Source: Isoetes taiwanensis (Eukaryota; Streptophyta; Lycopodiopsida; Isoetales; Isoetaceae). From it: a stretch of 64,000 nucleotides of DNA. The notes below the pieces were generated by a model that saw only the letters and a list, made by a program, of their open reading frames with translations, had not been told where the DNA came from and searched no databases. Position numbers and translations under genes: made by a program. Below, piece by piece: positions 62,940 to 64,000 of the stretch (position 1 is its first letter; every line of letters begins with the position of its first letter). Where the stretch lies: positions 8,305,890 to 8,369,889 of the forward strand of contig JAJEKV010000030.1 of NCBI GenBank assembly GCA_021234155.1, read 5' to 3'.

Positions 62940-64000
62940 CCCATAAAACCTGCGTTTTTGGCTTTGAGCTGCCAAAGCACAAGAATTCCGCACTTCCAAC
63001 TTAAAAGTCCATAAGATCTCATGATCGTAACCGCTGATACCACCTGCCAAATGATTCCTTACACTAGGCCCCATCTTCAGGCGCCAAAATTATCTCAGTT
63101 ATTAGTCTTGTGATTATTAAGCTTAGATATTATCATTTCTTATTACGAAGTTCCATTATTCACAATAAAGCAAGTTCTTACATATTTCCGACCCTTGTAT
63201 TTTCCCAACTCACTTGCAGCTCGCCTGGGCTTATTACATGATGGTCTCATACTGGATCCCAAAAGACCTTATACTTCCTTGTTTCACTTATAAGCTCCTT
63301 GTATATTTATTTAGCATTAAATACCTTTGTTAACAAATAGACAACATAATGAAAAGAAAGTAACAAAGGCACAAGAAAAACCAACGAAAATAACCAACGG
63401 TGGAGCCCTTTTTTCGGTTCGATTACGCCTTTCTAGAGTTCTACATCTTTGAATCGACACTTCTCGCACCCAAATCGGCCCTCTCCAAGCAATTTCGACC
63501 TTCTTCATTATGGATCCGAGTCCGGTCGATAGCTCCAAAACCGTGCAACCGCCTCTCGATTCTTTCATTCCTGTGGCAAATTGACCCTTGCATGCCCAAA
63601 GAGCCCTTTAATCTTCAAAACGACCACTCCAAGGGCAAAATCGGCCTTTTTCTCGTAGATTCCATGATTTTTCCTCTTTTTCGCTCTTCCGGTTAGCTTA
63701 TCGCGACAAACCGTCTTAGATTTTAAGCAAGGTAATCTTGATTAGTTCAATCCATACCACTTTAACATTCTCACGGGCAATTACCCGCAGACTCAACAAG
63801 CCTTACTTGAAATGATTCAAAGCTATAACACAACGGCGGCAACAAAACCCAAGATTGATTCCACCACCGGGTATTCCATCCTTGTCGACATGCTAATCTA
63901 AGTACAATACCCATCCGATTGCAAACCATCATGATTATGCAACGGCTTCTCAAACATAAGACATAGCCAAGAACATTTTACAAAAGCCTACACAAATCTG
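62940..64000. other. Non-genic DNA at the right edge
   Basis: Short frames only (60-98 codons) with no motif. The 63400-63720 part is pyrimidine-rich. Nothing supported. Confidence 0.5.

Overview
The window is plant nuclear DNA. It contains two families of Ty3/gypsy (Metaviridae-type) LTR retrotransposons with plant-type primer-binding sites (tRNA-Asp-like and initiator tRNA-Met), a chromodomain-bearing gypsy element, a large TIR DNA transposon with host-derived fragments, and plant-style telobox and TATA motifs. Almost everything recognisable is a mobile element. I cannot name the species. Intact host gene content is very low; the best candidate is a small membrane protein ORF near 61.4 kb.

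Layout. (1) 1640-11686: a 10.05-kb DNA transposon, here T1, with 26-bp perfect terminal inverted repeats and a CATA target duplication. It has subterminal TGTGGTGCC/GGCACCACA arrays, a helix-turn-helix-like transposon ORF, an Ulp1-like protease fragment, an FCP1-like phosphatase fragment and several minisatellites and foldbacks. (2) 13.85-14.52 kb: an old LTR relic related to element C. (3) 15751-37744: element A, a gypsy element with DGGS protease and tRNA-Asp-like PBS (Tat/Athila-like), about 11 kb when the insert is removed. It has both LTRs, a CAATG target duplication and a long third ORF after pol. Inserted in that third ORF, in opposite orientation, is element B (24029 to about 34534), a near-identical relative. 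B has one LTR, starts at its PBS, and is flanked by a 402-bp duplication of element A instead of a 5-bp one. (4) 37750-44363: non-genic DNA with inverted and direct repeats. (5) 44369-57934: element C, a 13.6-kb chromovirus with 1.78-kb LTRs, TGTGACG/CGTCACA ends and a GCTTT target duplication. Its first ~6 kb of interior has two TATA boxes, each preceded by a pair of ~67-nt hairpin repeats, ahead of a pol with RT, RNase H, integrase and chromodomain. (6) 59168 to about 59960: element D, a truncated gypsy relic (short LTR, perfect tRNA-Met PBS, partial gag). (7) 60-64 kb: a purine-strand tract, several small tandem repeats, a pair of 30-bp palindromes and the membrane-protein ORF on the minus strand.

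The retrotransposon coding regions are recognisable by motif order (gag, zinc knuckles, protease, RT, RNase H, integrase) but carry many frameshifts. Pairwise comparison of the near-identical copies (LTRs of C, the 402-bp duplication, A versus B) shows differences clustering at CAG/CTG/CCG trinucleotides. I infer that part of the frameshifting may be an assembly or basecalling artefact rather than biological decay. Domain calls are made by eye from family motifs; no database search was run.
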